From assembly GCA_963823735.1 (NCBI GenBank), contig CAWGMO010000003.1:434001-498000 (forward strand): a stretch of 64,000 nt of DNA, in the 5' to 3' direction. Under the pieces are notes generated by a model. It made no database searches. It was not told the DNA's origin and was given only the letters and a program-made list of their open reading frames with translations. Made by a program: the position numbers and the translations under genes. This document shows, in pieces, positions 33,482-42,906 of the stretch; positions within the stretch are counted from its first letter, which is position 1; every line of letters begins with the position of its first letter. The DNA comes from Actinoallomurus sp963823735 (lineage in GTDB: Bacteria > Actinomycetota > Actinomycetes > Streptosporangiales > Streptosporangiaceae).

Positions 33482-33952
33482 CTATCGGTAACGGCGATTG
33501 AAGCGCACGAGGGGCGCCCGCTCCGTGTCCACGTAGTCCACCGCCAGCACGGACGCGACGAACAGCACGTGGTCGCCGGCCGGCACCCGGTGAACGGTCT
33601 CGCACTCCAACGCCGCCAGACCCTCCTCCGGGATCAGGGCCTCCGACGACGGGCCGCGGTGGTGGGGGAGTGCGGCGAGCAGGAGGCGGGCGCTCGGCCT
33701 GCCCTCGGCGGCGAAGCGGCCGGCGACGGCGCGCTGAGCGGTCGAAAGGACCGTCGCGGCCCAGCGGTCGCAGCGGTGGAGTACCTCGCTGAGGTAGGAC
33801 TCCTCGGCCACCGAGACCATCACCATCGGAGGGTCCAGGGAGACCGAGGCGAACGCCGTTACGGTCGTGCCGATGTCGTCGCGGCCCTCGCGTACGGTCA
33901 CGACGACGACGCCGGTCGCGAAGGTCGCCAGCGCGTCGGTGTAGTCGGTCAC
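33482..33952 (-). CDS. Flavin reductase-like FMN-binding split-barrel protein
   Basis: This 156-residue protein has the flavin-reductase domain: FATGVVVVTVREGRDDIGTT, TAFASVSLDPPMVMVSVAEE, then WAATVLSTAQRAVAGRFAAE. It matches the small NAD(P)H:FMN reductase components of two-component monooxygenases, or related flavin-binding proteins. No oxygenase is next to it, so the partner is unknown. The GTG at 33952 lies just downstream of the sppA stop, making an sppA-reductase operon. The lanKC promoter region follows. Confidence 0.88.
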   Translation of the reverse strand: MTDYTDALATFATGVVVVTVREGRDDIGTTVTAFASVSLDPPMVMVSVAEESYLSEVLHRCDRWAATVLSTAQRAVAGRFAAEGRPSARLLLAALPHHRGPSSEALIPEEGLAALECETVHRVPAGDHVLFVASVLAVDYVDTERAPLVRFNRRYR

Positions 33953-33956
33953 GGTG

Positions 33957-35657
33957 CTAGCGAATCTCCCAGGTTCCGGGAAGCATCAGCGGGCCGCTCG
34001 ACGGCAGGCCGAGGCGTGCGGCGAGGACCGACATCGATCCCCACGCGTCGATGCGGGCGGTCGCGGCCGTACGGTCCTCGCTCGACTCGGCCGGGCGCAG
34101 GCGGTCCAGCGGCGAGACGTGCGGGTACACGCGTACGGGCGCGTCGTCGGGGAGCCGGCATCGGCGGCGTGCGGTGTCGATCGCGAGGCTGATGCCGCCG
34201 AGCTCGTCGACCAGGCCGCGCTCGTGCGCGTCGGCGCCGGTCCACACCCGGCCGCGTGCCAGCTCGTCGACGCGTTCGCGGGAGAGCCCGCGCCCGTCGG
34301 CGACCTTGCCCACGAAGTCGTCGTACACCCGGTCGAGGAAGGTGTTCACCCGCGCCCATTCGTCCTCGGTGAAGTCGCGGGTCGGGGCGTACATCCGGGC
34401 GTGCGCGCCCTCCTCGACGCTGCCGAGCCCGACGCCGAGACGCTCCAGCAGCTCGCCGACCACGGGTTTTCCGACGACGACGCCGATCGAGCCGGTGAGC
34501 GTGCCGGGCTGCGCGAGGATCACGTCGGCGGGCGCGGCGACGAAGTAGCCGCCGGACGCCGCGACGTTGCCCATCGAGACGATGACCTGCTTGCCGGCCT
34601 TGCGGGCCAGCACGACCTCGCGCCAGATCGTGTCCGAGGCGACGTACGAGCCGCCGGGGCTGTCGACGCGGAAGACGATGGCCTTGACCTTGGGGTCCTT
34701 GACCGCGGACCGGAACGCGGCCGAGATCGTCTCCGAACCGATCGAGGATCCCTGGCCGGGCAGCGCGCCGCGCCCGCTGCGGCCCAGGCGGATCGCGCCG
34801 TGGCCCTGGATCAGCGCGATGCCGTCGGCCTGCGGTTTCGGCATCCGCTTGGCCAGGCTCTGCGCGCGCTTGTAACGCGAGACGTACCGCAGCCGTGCGT
34901 CCGCGCCGGCGGCGGCGCGCAGCTCGGCGTACACCTCGTCGCGGTAGACGAGCTTGTCGACGAGGCCGGCTTCGAGGGCTTCGGTGCCCAGCAGCGGCGC
35001 CCGGTCGATGAGTTCGCGTACGCGCTCCTCGGGCAGCCCGCGACCTGCGGCGATGCCCGAGACGAGCTGCGCGGAGGCGGAGGCGACGAGGCGGCCGGAC
35101 ATCTCCTGGTGCTCGGCGGTGTAGCCGCGCTCCATGAAGGTGTTGGCGGCGGTCTTGAACTCGTGGCGCTTGGCGAACCGCGGGGTTACGCCGATCTTGC
35201 CGAGGGCCTCGTTGAAGAACGGCTCCTCCATCGAGACGCCGGTCAGCGCGAGGTCGCCCGACGGCTGGAGGTAGATCCGCTCGAACGCGGTCGCCAGGTA
35301 GTACGGCACCGTCCCCCGGCTGACCTCGCCGAACGACTCGGCCCACGCGATCGTGAGCTTGCCGGCGTCGCGGAAGGCGCGGACGGCCTCGTGGAGCTCC
35401 TGTGCCATCGCCAGCCCGACGCGCTGGCCGCCGACCTTGGCGATGAGCGCTTTGACCTTGGGATCGGTACGTCCGCGGCGCAGGCCGTCGAGGACGTCGC
35501 GCAGGTGAGTGCGCCGCATGCTGAGCAGGACCGAAACCGGGTCGGCCGGTTGCCCTTCGACGACCCCCTCGGTGAGGTCGAGTTCGAGGATCAGCGGGGC
35601 GTTACGCCGATCGCGGGCGTCTTTTAGCAGGTCAACGACTGAGCCGGCATCCACCAT
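33957..35657 (-). CDS. sppA: Signal peptide peptidase SppA (S49 family)
   Basis: This 566-residue serine peptidase is the long, two-repeat form. SppA degrades signal peptides left in the membrane. The C-terminal repeat has VSMGNVAASGGYFVAAPADV with the nucleophile Ser (AASGGY), and TGSIGVVVGKPVVGELLERL. The N-terminal repeat carries the Lys region (HEFKTAANTFMERGYTAEHQ). No clear signal anchor is seen at the start (MVDAGSVVDLLKDARDRRNA), so it may be peripheral or cytosolic. The ATG at 35657 is supported by the domain boundary. It is divergent from the gene at 35973. Confidence 0.9.
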   Translation of the reverse strand: MVDAGSVVDLLKDARDRRNAPLILELDLTEGVVEGQPADPVSVLLSMRRTHLRDVLDGLRRGRTDPKVKALIAKVGGQRVGLAMAQELHEAVRAFRDAGKLTIAWAESFGEVSRGTVPYYLATAFERIYLQPSGDLALTGVSMEEPFFNEALGKIGVTPRFAKRHEFKTAANTFMERGYTAEHQEMSGRLVASASAQLVSGIAAGRGLPEERVRELIDRAPLLGTEALEAGLVDKLVYRDEVYAELRAAAGADARLRYVSRYKRAQSLAKRMPKPQADGIALIQGHGAIRLGRSGRGALPGQGSSIGSETISAAFRSAVKDPKVKAIVFRVDSPGGSYVASDTIWREVVLARKAGKQVIVSMGNVAASGGYFVAAPADVILAQPGTLTGSIGVVVGKPVVGELLERLGVGLGSVEEGAHARMYAPTRDFTEDEWARVNTFLDRVYDDFVGKVADGRGLSRERVDELARGRVWTGADAHERGLVDELGGISLAIDTARRRCRLPDDAPVRVYPHVSPLDRLRPAESSEDRTAATARIDAWGSMSVLAARLGLPSSGPLMLPGTWEIR

Positions 35658-35972
35658 GGGCCAACCTTACGGGGCGCGGCGCCGGTGCGGACAGCGAGGC
35701 GTGTGACGGATGTTGCCGCAGGCAGCGGACGATCTTGTTGTCAAGTTGGCGGTCCAAATTGGGGTAGTTGTTAGTTATTAACCCTTGTGCGCCAAAACGC
35801 GTTATGTAACTATCGGGGCGCTTGATCGACTTGCTAACCCCCGCCAGCGAGCGATGCACCTTCTTTAGCGCCCTTCCGCGCTCTTTCCGCGCTGCCGGAC
35901 GCCGAAGCTCTATACCCGCATCTGTCGGACTGTCGGGTTTTGAGGCGGTTTAGCCGCGAAGGAAGGTGCACT
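35658..35972. promoter_or_regulatory. Divergent intergenic region, sppA / tad locus
   Basis: This 315-bp stretch has no gene I can support. It is the most AT-rich DNA of the neighbourhood (GTTAGTTATTAACCC, GCGTTATGTAACTATCG). It must hold the promoters of sppA leftward and of the tad locus rightward. GGAAGG marks the ribosome site before 35973. No firm -35/-10 pairs were assigned. Confidence 0.5.
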
Positions 35973-37049
35973 GTGACCGGAGGATCGGCGAGGGCCATCG
36001 TGGTCCTCGGGGACATCCCCGCGACCGGGCACTTCGGGAACGGGGAGGCCCTGCGGGGCCCGGCTCTGACCTCACCCGAAGAGTCCGGGTCGGCGCTGCT
36101 CGACCTCCTCGCGCGCACCCTCCCCGTCGTGTCCGAAGGCGTCCTGCTCGTCTACCCCGAGTGGCAGTCCGAGCAGGCGAAACGCCTCATCCGGCTGGTA
36201 CGCGGGATCCTCGACACGGACCAGGTCGCGAGCGTCGGCCTGAAGCTGCCGCCCCTGGCGTGCTCCGTCGTCGCCGACCTGCTGTCGCTGTCCGCGCCGC
36301 ATCTCAAGATCGGCTATCTGGCCGGGCTCGGGCGCCGACTCCAGGAAGAGATCATTTCCGGGGCGCGCCTCGCGACGGTGTCCAAGCTGGAGCACATCGA
36401 GACCCGCCTGAGCGAGCACGTGGCGTCGTTCAGCCCGGGCTCGGGCTTTCTCGGATGGGCCGCGCCGACGGGCGGAATCGACAAGATCTCAAAGCGGAAG
36501 CCGCTTCGCGTACCCGACTTCCGGCCGACCGATCCGGTTCACCTCCTCGTCGCTCCGCAGGGCTCGGATTTCCCCGAGTTCGAGAAGGAGTTGACGGAGG
36601 GTCTGCGTCCCGAGGTGACCAAGTCGGTCGCCGCCCAGCCCCTCGGCGAGACCTACTGGGGCACGCGCAAGCACGTGGAGTTCGTCGCGTTCAGCGCGCA
36701 CACCCAGGCGCTTTCGGAGATCGTGCGGGCCACCCGCTACTGGACGTGCCGGTGGTGCAGGCAGCCCGTGTCGCTCGAGATCTGCGCGATCTGCGGGATG
36801 TTCCAGGAAGAGGCGTCCGCCGCGTCGCCGGCCCCCGCTCCCCGTACCGCGCCCGTGGCCTTCCCGACTCCGGCGGCCTCCGAACCCGCGGCCAAGCCCG
36901 CGGCGCCGGAAGCCGAGACACCGGAGACACCGGAGACACCAGAGACACCCGCGACCCCCGCTCCCGACGACCGTGCCGTTCCGTTCGGCAAACGGGCGCC
37001 GGACGCCGGCGAAGCGGTCCCCGTACCGCAGAGCACCCAGAACCCATGA
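35973..37049 (+). CDS. tad-locus protein with C-terminal zinc ribbon, function unknown
   Basis: This 358-residue soluble protein starts at a GTG at 35973, with GGAAGG upstream. The N-terminal half has no recognised fold (RAIVVLGDIPATGHFGNGEA, helical middle). At about residues 262-282 a CRWCRQPVSLEICAICGMF zinc ribbon (two CxxC knuckles) is visible. The last 75 residues are Pro/Ala/Thr-rich, with repeated ETP units. No membrane helix or signal is present. It sits 43 bp before cpaB, so it may be a regulator or assembly factor of the pilus; no function can be assigned. Confidence 0.75.
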   Translation: MTGGSARAIVVLGDIPATGHFGNGEALRGPALTSPEESGSALLDLLARTLPVVSEGVLLVYPEWQSEQAKRLIRLVRGILDTDQVASVGLKLPPLACSVVADLLSLSAPHLKIGYLAGLGRRLQEEIISGARLATVSKLEHIETRLSEHVASFSPGSGFLGWAAPTGGIDKISKRKPLRVPDFRPTDPVHLLVAPQGSDFPEFEKELTEGLRPEVTKSVAAQPLGETYWGTRKHVEFVAFSAHTQALSEIVRATRYWTCRWCRQPVSLEICAICGMFQEEASAASPAPAPRTAPVAFPTPAASEPAAKPAAPEAETPETPETPETPATPAPDDRAVPFGKRAPDAGEAVPVPQSTQNP

Positions 37050-37092
37050 TTCCCAGGCACCCGGTGCCCACAGACCCACGAAGGGAAGCCGG

Positions 37093-37800
37093 ATGAACCC
37101 CCGTCAGCGGCGCGGAGCCGTACTGCTGATCTTGGCGACCATCGGCGCGATCGTCGTGTTCGTCAGCGTCGTCGGATACGTGGGTACGGTGCGCGCCGAG
37201 GTCCGCGACAAGATCTCGGTCCTCCAGCTCACCAAACCCGTCGCCGCGTACGCCCAGGTCGACGAGAGCGAGGTGAAGCGGGTCCAGGTGACCGCGGCGG
37301 GAATGCCGCGCGACGCCCTCCTCAACGACCTGCAGGACCTCACCGGCAAGGTCGCCGCGACCGACGTTCCCGAGGGAGCGCTCCTGGAGAAGGGCATGTT
37401 CGTCAACGCCCCGACCCTCCAGCCCGGCCAGCGTGAGATCGCGATCATGATCGACGCCGAGACCGGAGTGGCCGGCAAGGTCCAGCCCGGCATGCTCGTC
37501 GACATCTACGGCTCCTTCCAGCAGCAGAACGGCACGAACCAGAAGTCGTGCGCGGTCCGCGTCATCAGCAAGGCGCGCGTGATCAACGTCGGGCAGCTGC
37601 GCAAGGAGACCGGCGGGCAGAACCCCAACGACGTCACCCAGGTGGTGCCGGTCACCTTCGCGCTGAGCGTCGACGACAGCCTCAAGCTCACCTACGCCGA
37701 AAGCTTCGCGTCCAAGGTGCGGCTGGCTCTCATCGGCGGCCTGGGCAACGAGATCACCAAGAAAATGGGCCCGGTATGCACCACACCGATCGCGAGGTGA
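37093..37800 (+). CDS. cpaB: Flp pilus assembly protein CpaB/RcpC
   Basis: This 235-residue membrane-anchored protein has one N-terminal helix (about 9-31). A SAF-type domain follows (VTAAGMPRDALLNDLQDLTG, VAATDVPEGALLEKGMFV), then the RcpC half (REIAIMIDAETGVAGKVQPG, MLVDIYGSF). CpaB/RcpC proteins sit in the envelope and stabilise the Tad machine. The ATG at 37093 follows AAGGGAAG. It is seven bases before cpaE, the opening of the core pilus operon. Confidence 0.88.
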   Translation: MNPRQRRGAVLLILATIGAIVVFVSVVGYVGTVRAEVRDKISVLQLTKPVAAYAQVDESEVKRVQVTAAGMPRDALLNDLQDLTGKVAATDVPEGALLEKGMFVNAPTLQPGQREIAIMIDAETGVAGKVQPGMLVDIYGSFQQQNGTNQKSCAVRVISKARVINVGQLRKETGGQNPNDVTQVVPVTFALSVDDSLKLTYAESFASKVRLALIGGLGNEITKKMGPVCTTPIAR

Positions 37801-37806
37801 TGTGAG

Positions 37807-39379
37807 ATGACCGTCCGGGTTCTTCTCGGCGCCGCCGACGCCGAGCTGGCGGCGGCCGTACGCACGCAGGTCGGCGAGCTGAACGACATCGAGATCGTCG
37901 GGGTCGAGTCGTCCTCCGCCGACGTGGTGAGCGCCGCCGCGCAGGATCCGTCGCTCGACGTGGTGCTGGTGCACCAGGAGATCGACGGCGCCTCCGCGAT
38001 GGACCTCATCCGCGAGCTGGCGATGCGGCACCCGCACCTCGCGGTCGTCGTCCTCGCCGAGGACGCCTCGGCGGCCATCTACGGCTCGGCGATGGAGGCC
38101 GGCGCGCGCGGCGTCGTCTCGACGGAGTCCAGCCAGGCCGAGCTGCAGAGCCGCATCGGGTCGGCGGCCGAGTGGTCGCGTACGATGCGGCGCCACTTCG
38201 ACCCGGCCAGCACCGGCGTCATGCCCACGCGGATGGGCAAGATGCTGGCGATCTGCGGTGCCAAGGGCGGCACCGGCGCCACCACGCTCACGATCCAGCT
38301 CGCGCTGCGGGCGGTCGCCGACAAGCAGCAGGTCTGCATCGTGGACCTGGACCTGCAGAAGGGCGACGTCCCCAGCTACCTGGACATCAACCACCGGCGC
38401 AGCATCGCCGACCTGATGGCCACCGCCGCCGAGCTCGACGGCGTGATCCTCGGTCGAGGCGCTCTACATCCACCGGGACGGTCCGCACGTCCTGCTCGCG
38501 CCGCCGGAGGGCGAGCACGCCGAGGACGTCTCCGCACGCGCGGCCCGCCAGATCCTCAGCGGCCTGCGCTCGCGGTACGACGTCGTGATCATCGACTGCG
38601 GCACGTACATGACCGAGGCGAACGCGGTCGCGATCGAGCTGGCCGACAACGTGCTCGTCGCGGTCACGCCCGACCTGCCGTGCCTGCGCGCGGCGCAGCG
38701 GCTCGGCAAGATGTGGGAGCGGCTGCAGGTCCGCAAGCGCGACGACATGTCCGTCGTGCTGGTACGCGCCGACCGCAAGAACGAGGTGCAGCCGGACTTC
38801 GCCCGCAAGCTCCTCGGCCTGCCGATGCTCAAGGCGACGGTCCCGGCCGCCTTCCGTTCGCTGGAGGAGGCGACCAACACCGGCTCGCCGAAGACGGTGG
38901 ACAACGGCGACTACCGCAAGGCCGTCACCGCCGTCGCCCGCGAGATCGGGCTGGTCTCCAGCGGCGGCGAGACCACCGGCAAGACCAACGGCAAGGCGCG
39001 CGGCAAGGGCGACTCGGGCGTGGCGATCACCGAGTTCGTCGTCCTGATCCCGTTCATCGGGCTGATCCTGCTGCTGATCTGGCAGGCCATCCTCGTGGGC
39101 CTGACCTCGATGTACTCCAGCCACGCCTCCGCCGAGGGCGCCCGTGCCGTGGCCGTACTGGGCTATGACTCCATGGACGCGCGGTCCGAGGTCGAACGCC
39201 GCGCCGTCGCGCGCGTCTCCGACCAGTGGGGCGACCGTGACCACTTCCACCTGTCGGTCGACGGCGACTACGTGAAGGTCACCATCGACACCCCGGCCGT
39301 CCTGCCCGGCATGCACGGCCCGTGGGGGATCAGCACCAAGGCCAAGATCGTCTACGAGGATGGGGGCGACATGCCATGA
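37807..39379 (+). pseudogene. cpaE: CpaE-like ATPase fused to a TadE-like pseudopilin, frameshifted as sequenced
   Basis: Residues 1-130 are a receiver-like domain without a clear phospho-Asp. A ParA/MinD-type ATPase follows (MLAICGAKGGTGATTLTIQL deviant Walker A; VCIVDLDLQKGDVPSYLDI). One extra G at 38452-38453 breaks the frame. ELDGVIL should run into VEALYIHRDGPHVLLAPPEG, which is read one frame over, with YDVVIIDCGTYMTE later. CpaE locates the pilus machine. After the ATPase end (VAREIGLVSSGGE) a Lys/Gly linker leads, without stop, into DSGVAITEFVVLIPFIGLIL and a TadE-type minor pilin domain ending at 39379. The stop overlaps the next gene's ATG. Confidence 0.85.
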
Positions 39380-39744
39380 GCGGTCTCCGCCGCCGGGCGC
39401 ACGGCGACGCGGGTGCGGCGATCACTGAGTTCGTCGCGATCCTGCCGATCGTGCTCGTCATCATCCTGGTCGCCTTCGAGGCGCTGATGGCCGGGACGAC
39501 CGTCGAGCGCGTGGAGAACGCCGCGCGTACCGGGGCGCGCCTGGCCAGCCAGCGCCAGGACCCGGGCACCTGCGCCGGATCGGCGCTGGACGCCATGCCG
39601 TCCTGGCTCGACGACCACCAAGTGGACGGTGGCTCGGACGGCAGCGGCGTCTACTGCCACGTGCGCGCTGAGGTGCCCGTGCTGTTCCCCGGCGCGCACC
39701 TCGACTTCACGATCGACCGTACGGTTCGAATGCCGGTTGGGTGA
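39376..39744 (+). CDS. TadE-like minor pseudopilin
   Basis: This 122-residue protein has GDAGAAITEFVAILPIVLVI at residues 10-29, the TadE/TadF-type pseudopilin N-terminus, with a Glu five residues after the Gly-Ala-Ala region. The body holds two Cys (PGTCAGS, VYCHV) that probably pair. Such proteins are cut by the prepilin peptidase and help initiate Flp pilus assembly. The ATG overlaps the stop of the CpaE-TadE frame. It lies three bases before tadA. Confidence 0.85.
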   Translation: MSGLRRRAHGDAGAAITEFVAILPIVLVIILVAFEALMAGTTVERVENAARTGARLASQRQDPGTCAGSALDAMPSWLDDHQVDGGSDGSGVYCHVRAEVPVLFPGAHLDFTIDRTVRMPVG

Positions 39745-39747
39745 GCA

Positions 39748-41082
39748 ATGGCACTGAAAGATCGCATTGAGGACAGCCGCCACATCGTCGCGGGTAAGAC
39801 GAGTGCGTCCGGCGTGTCCATGTGGCGGCGTCGGCTCCTCGAGGAGATCAACCTCGACGAGCTGACCAAGCTGGACCTTCCGCAGCGCAGGGCCAGGCTG
39901 GAGAAGGTCGCCGGCCACATCATCAGCCGTGAGGGGCCGGTCCTCTCGCCCGGTGAGCGCGGCGCGCTGATCCGCCGGATCGTGGACGAGGCCCTCGGCC
40001 TCGGCGTGCTGGAACCCCTGCTCGCCGACGAGAGCATCACCGAGATCATGGTCAACGGCCCCGACGACATGTACGTCGAGCGGGCCGGCCGGATCCAGCG
40101 CATCGAGACGACGTTCGCCAGCGAGGACCAGCTCTACCAGACCATCGACCGCATCGTCGCCCAGGTGAACCGCCGCGTCGACGAGTCGAGCCCGATGGTG
40201 GACGCGCGGCTGCCGACCGGCGAGCGCGTCAACGTCATCATCCCGCCGCTGTCGCTGGTCGGGCCGGTCCTGACCATCCGGCGGTTCCCCCGCGCGTACT
40301 ACGTCGACGAGCTGGTGCGCGGCGAGAAGCATGGACCGAGCACAGCGCCGTGCTGCTCGCGTCGTTCATCCGCGCCCGGCTCAACGTGGTCATCTCCGGG
40401 GGTACCGGCACCGGCAAGACCACGATGCTCAACGCGCTGTCGGCGTTCGTTCCGAACGAGGAGCGCATCGTCACGATCGAGGACTCCGCCGAGCTCCAGC
40501 TCGACCAGGAGCACATCATCCGGCTGGAGTGCCGCCCGCCCAACATCGAGGGCGAGGGACAGGTCGCCATCCGCGACCTCGTACGCAACTCGCTGCGTAT
40601 GCGGCCCGACCGCATCATCGTCGGTGAGGTACGTGGCGGTGAGACCCTCGACATGCTCCAGGCCATGAACACCGGTCACGAGGGCTCCATGGTGACCGTC
40701 CACGCCAACTCGGCGGACGACGCGATCTACCGGTTGCAGACCATGGCGAGCATGAGCGACGTCAAGCTGCCCTTCGAGACCGTGCGCGACCAGATCAACA
40801 GCGCCGTCGACGTCATCGATCCACCTCGGCCGCGGCATCGACGGCTCCCGGCGGATCTCCGAGATCGCGGCGGTCGCCTCGAACCGGCGTGAGCAGTTCC
40901 GGCTGCAGACCGTCATGCGCTTCGTGTCCGAGCCCATCGGCGTGGACCGGGTCGTACGCGGCGAGTACGAGCACCACACGGTTCCCAAACACCTCGCGAA
41001 CCGGCTGTTCACCGCGGGCGAGAGCGTGCCCGCCGCCTTCGGCGTGGGTGACGACGAGTCGCTGCGGAGGGACGTCCAATGA
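39748..41082 (+). pseudogene. tadA: Pilus assembly ATPase TadA/CpaF, two frameshifts as sequenced
   Basis: TadA/CpaF is the secretion ATPase that drives Flp pilus assembly. Over 445 codons the family motifs are present: ITEIMVNGPDDMYVERAGRI, SGGTGTGKTTMLNALSAF (Walker A), IVTIEDSAELQL, LRMRPDRIIVGEVRGGE and MNTGHEGSMVTVHAN. The frame breaks near 40332, where one base is missing and WTEHSAVLLASFIRARLNVV follows in the next frame. It breaks again at 40818, where an extra G separates NSAVDVI from IHLGRGIDGSRRISEIAAVA. The two cancel, so the final frame meets TGA at 41080, overlapping tadB. Net length is exactly in frame, which argues for sequence error. Confidence 0.88.
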
Positions 41083-42011
41083 ACCTGCCGTACCCGGCGA
41101 TCCTGGCGATCCTCGGTGTCACCCTCGCCGTCGCGACCTGGTCGATCTCCGACCTGGCCGCGGGCTACGAGCAGCGCCGCAAGCTCCAGGGCCGCACCAT
41201 GCTGGACGACGCGGAACGCCGCGCCGACAGCCTCCGCGGCCGGTTCGACTCACGGCTGCGGCGTACGGAGCTGGGCCGCCTCATCAACAAGCGCCTCATC
41301 GCGGCGAACATGCGGATGAGCGTCTCGATGTTCCTGTTCCTGATGGTCATCGGCTTCGTCGGCGCGCTCTACCTCATCGGCAGCTACCTGGCGCCGGTGT
41401 TCGGTGTCGCGGCCGGCGCGGCGGTGATCTTCCTGTTCTTCGCGTTCCTCCGCAGGCAGGAGGCGCGCCGCCGCGAGGAGTTCATCAGCCAGTTGCCCGA
41501 GCTGGCGCGCGTGCTGTCGAACGCCTCCGCCGCCGGCCTGGTCATGCGCACCGCGATCGAGATGGCCGCCGAGGAGCTGGACGACCCGGCCAGTACGGAG
41601 CTGCGCCGCACCGCCGACTCGTTGCGGCTCGGCCAGGCCACCGACCAGGCGCTGCACGAGCTCGGCGAGCGGCTGCCGTCACGTGAGCTCGCCGTCCTGG
41701 TCAGCACGCTGATCGTCTCCTCGCGCTCCGGTGGTTCGCTGGTCACGGCGCTGCGCAGCATCGCCAGCACGCTGGAGGACCGTAAGGAGATCCGGCGCGA
41801 GGTCAAGACGATCATGGGTGAGGCCGTGGTCACCAACTGGGCGATCGCGATGATGGGCGTCGGCATCCTGTTCGTCGTCAACCTCGTCTCGCCCGGTGTC
41901 CTGCGGACGATGAGCGAGCACCTGCCCGGCCAGGTCATCCTCGGCGTCAGCTCGATCATCTTCATCATCAGTCTGGTCATCATTCGGCGCATCACCCGAA
42001 TCGACGTGTGA
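41079..42011 (+). CDS. tadB: Tad pilus inner-membrane protein TadB
   Basis: This 310-residue type II/IV secretion F-domain membrane protein has helices at about residues 5-23, 85-105, 110-128 and at the C-terminus (VNLVSPGVLRTMSEHLPGQV and onward). The T2SSF core is LARVLSNASAAGLVMRTAIE, then LVSTLIVSSRSGGSLVTALR. TadB and TadC form the platform in the membrane to which TadA docks. The ATG overlaps the tadA stop. Seven bases separate it from tadC. Confidence 0.92.
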   Translation: MNLPYPAILAILGVTLAVATWSISDLAAGYEQRRKLQGRTMLDDAERRADSLRGRFDSRLRRTELGRLINKRLIAANMRMSVSMFLFLMVIGFVGALYLIGSYLAPVFGVAAGAAVIFLFFAFLRRQEARRREEFISQLPELARVLSNASAAGLVMRTAIEMAAEELDDPASTELRRTADSLRLGQATDQALHELGERLPSRELAVLVSTLIVSSRSGGSLVTALRSIASTLEDRKEIRREVKTIMGEAVVTNWAIAMMGVGILFVVNLVSPGVLRTMSEHLPGQVILGVSSIIFIISLVIIRRITRIDV

Positions 42012-42018
42012 GGCAGCG

Positions 42019-42906
42019 GTGGAAATCCTGTTGATGGGAGCGGGCGCGGCGCTCTGCTTCGTCATGGCCGTCTGGGGCTTCGCGCTGATGAGGTCCGGCG
42101 AGCGTGTCGCCCAGGACGTCCTCCTGCCGCCGGAGAAGACGAAGTCCCAGAACGACGTCACGATCCTGAGCCGGCTCGCCGACGTGCTGGGTCGCCCGTT
42201 CACCCGGCCCATGCTGGAGCTCCTCGGCCCGCGCCGGCGCAGCATCCGGCGGCGGATCGACGCGGCGGGCCGCCCCGGCGGCATGACCGTCGAGACCTAC
42301 GCCCGGCAGACCGCCGGTCTGATCATCCTCTTCGTGCTCCCCGGCGTGCTGTTCCTGCTCCAGGGGCAGACGTTCCTCGGCGTCCTCATCATGTTCGGCG
42401 TCGGGCAGAACGAACTGCTCCTCGCCGTACGCATGCGCCAGCGCCAGGACGAGATCCAGCGGATGCTCCCCGACTTCCTCGATGTGCTCGCGGTCACCGT
42501 GACGGCCGGTCTCGGCTTCCGGCACGCGCTGAGCCGGGTGGTCGACAGCATGCCGGGCGCGCTGGCCGAGGAGTTCACCATCTCGCTCCAGCAGATGGAG
42601 CTGGGCACCCCGCGCCGCGAGGCGTTCGAGGACCTGCGCCGGCGCAACAGCGCGGAGATGCTGAGCCAGTTCGTCACCGCGATCCTCCAGGCCGAGGAGC
42701 TCGGTGCGCCGCTGGCGACCGCGCTCATCGAGCTCAGCACGGACATGCGCCGCGAGTCGGCGCAGTGGGCCAAACGGAAGGCGCAGCGCATCACCCCGCG
42801 CATCACCGCGGTATCGGCCGCCCTCACCCTCCCGGCCATCATGGCGATCGTCGTGGGCGGGATGTTCTACTCGTCAGGAGCTGATCTCGGTGGCCTCCTC
42901 CGTTGA
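42019..42906 (+). CDS. tadC: Tad pilus inner-membrane protein TadC
   Basis: This 295-residue T2SSF-domain protein, homologous to TadB, has a first helix at residues 2-22 and a helix pair near 95-130. The core is DFLDVLAVTVTAGLGFRHAL, EEFTISLQQMELGTPRREAF, then QFVTAILQAEELGAPLATAL. It ends in a hydrophobic helix (LPAIMAIVVGGMFY). The start is a GTG at 42019. Its 3' end overlaps the sensor kinase start by 17 bases. Confidence 0.92.
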   Translation: MEILLMGAGAALCFVMAVWGFALMRSGERVAQDVLLPPEKTKSQNDVTILSRLADVLGRPFTRPMLELLGPRRRSIRRRIDAAGRPGGMTVETYARQTAGLIILFVLPGVLFLLQGQTFLGVLIMFGVGQNELLLAVRMRQRQDEIQRMLPDFLDVLAVTVTAGLGFRHALSRVVDSMPGALAEEFTISLQQMELGTPRREAFEDLRRRNSAEMLSQFVTAILQAEELGAPLATALIELSTDMRRESAQWAKRKAQRITPRITAVSAALTLPAIMAIVVGGMFYSSGADLGGLLR

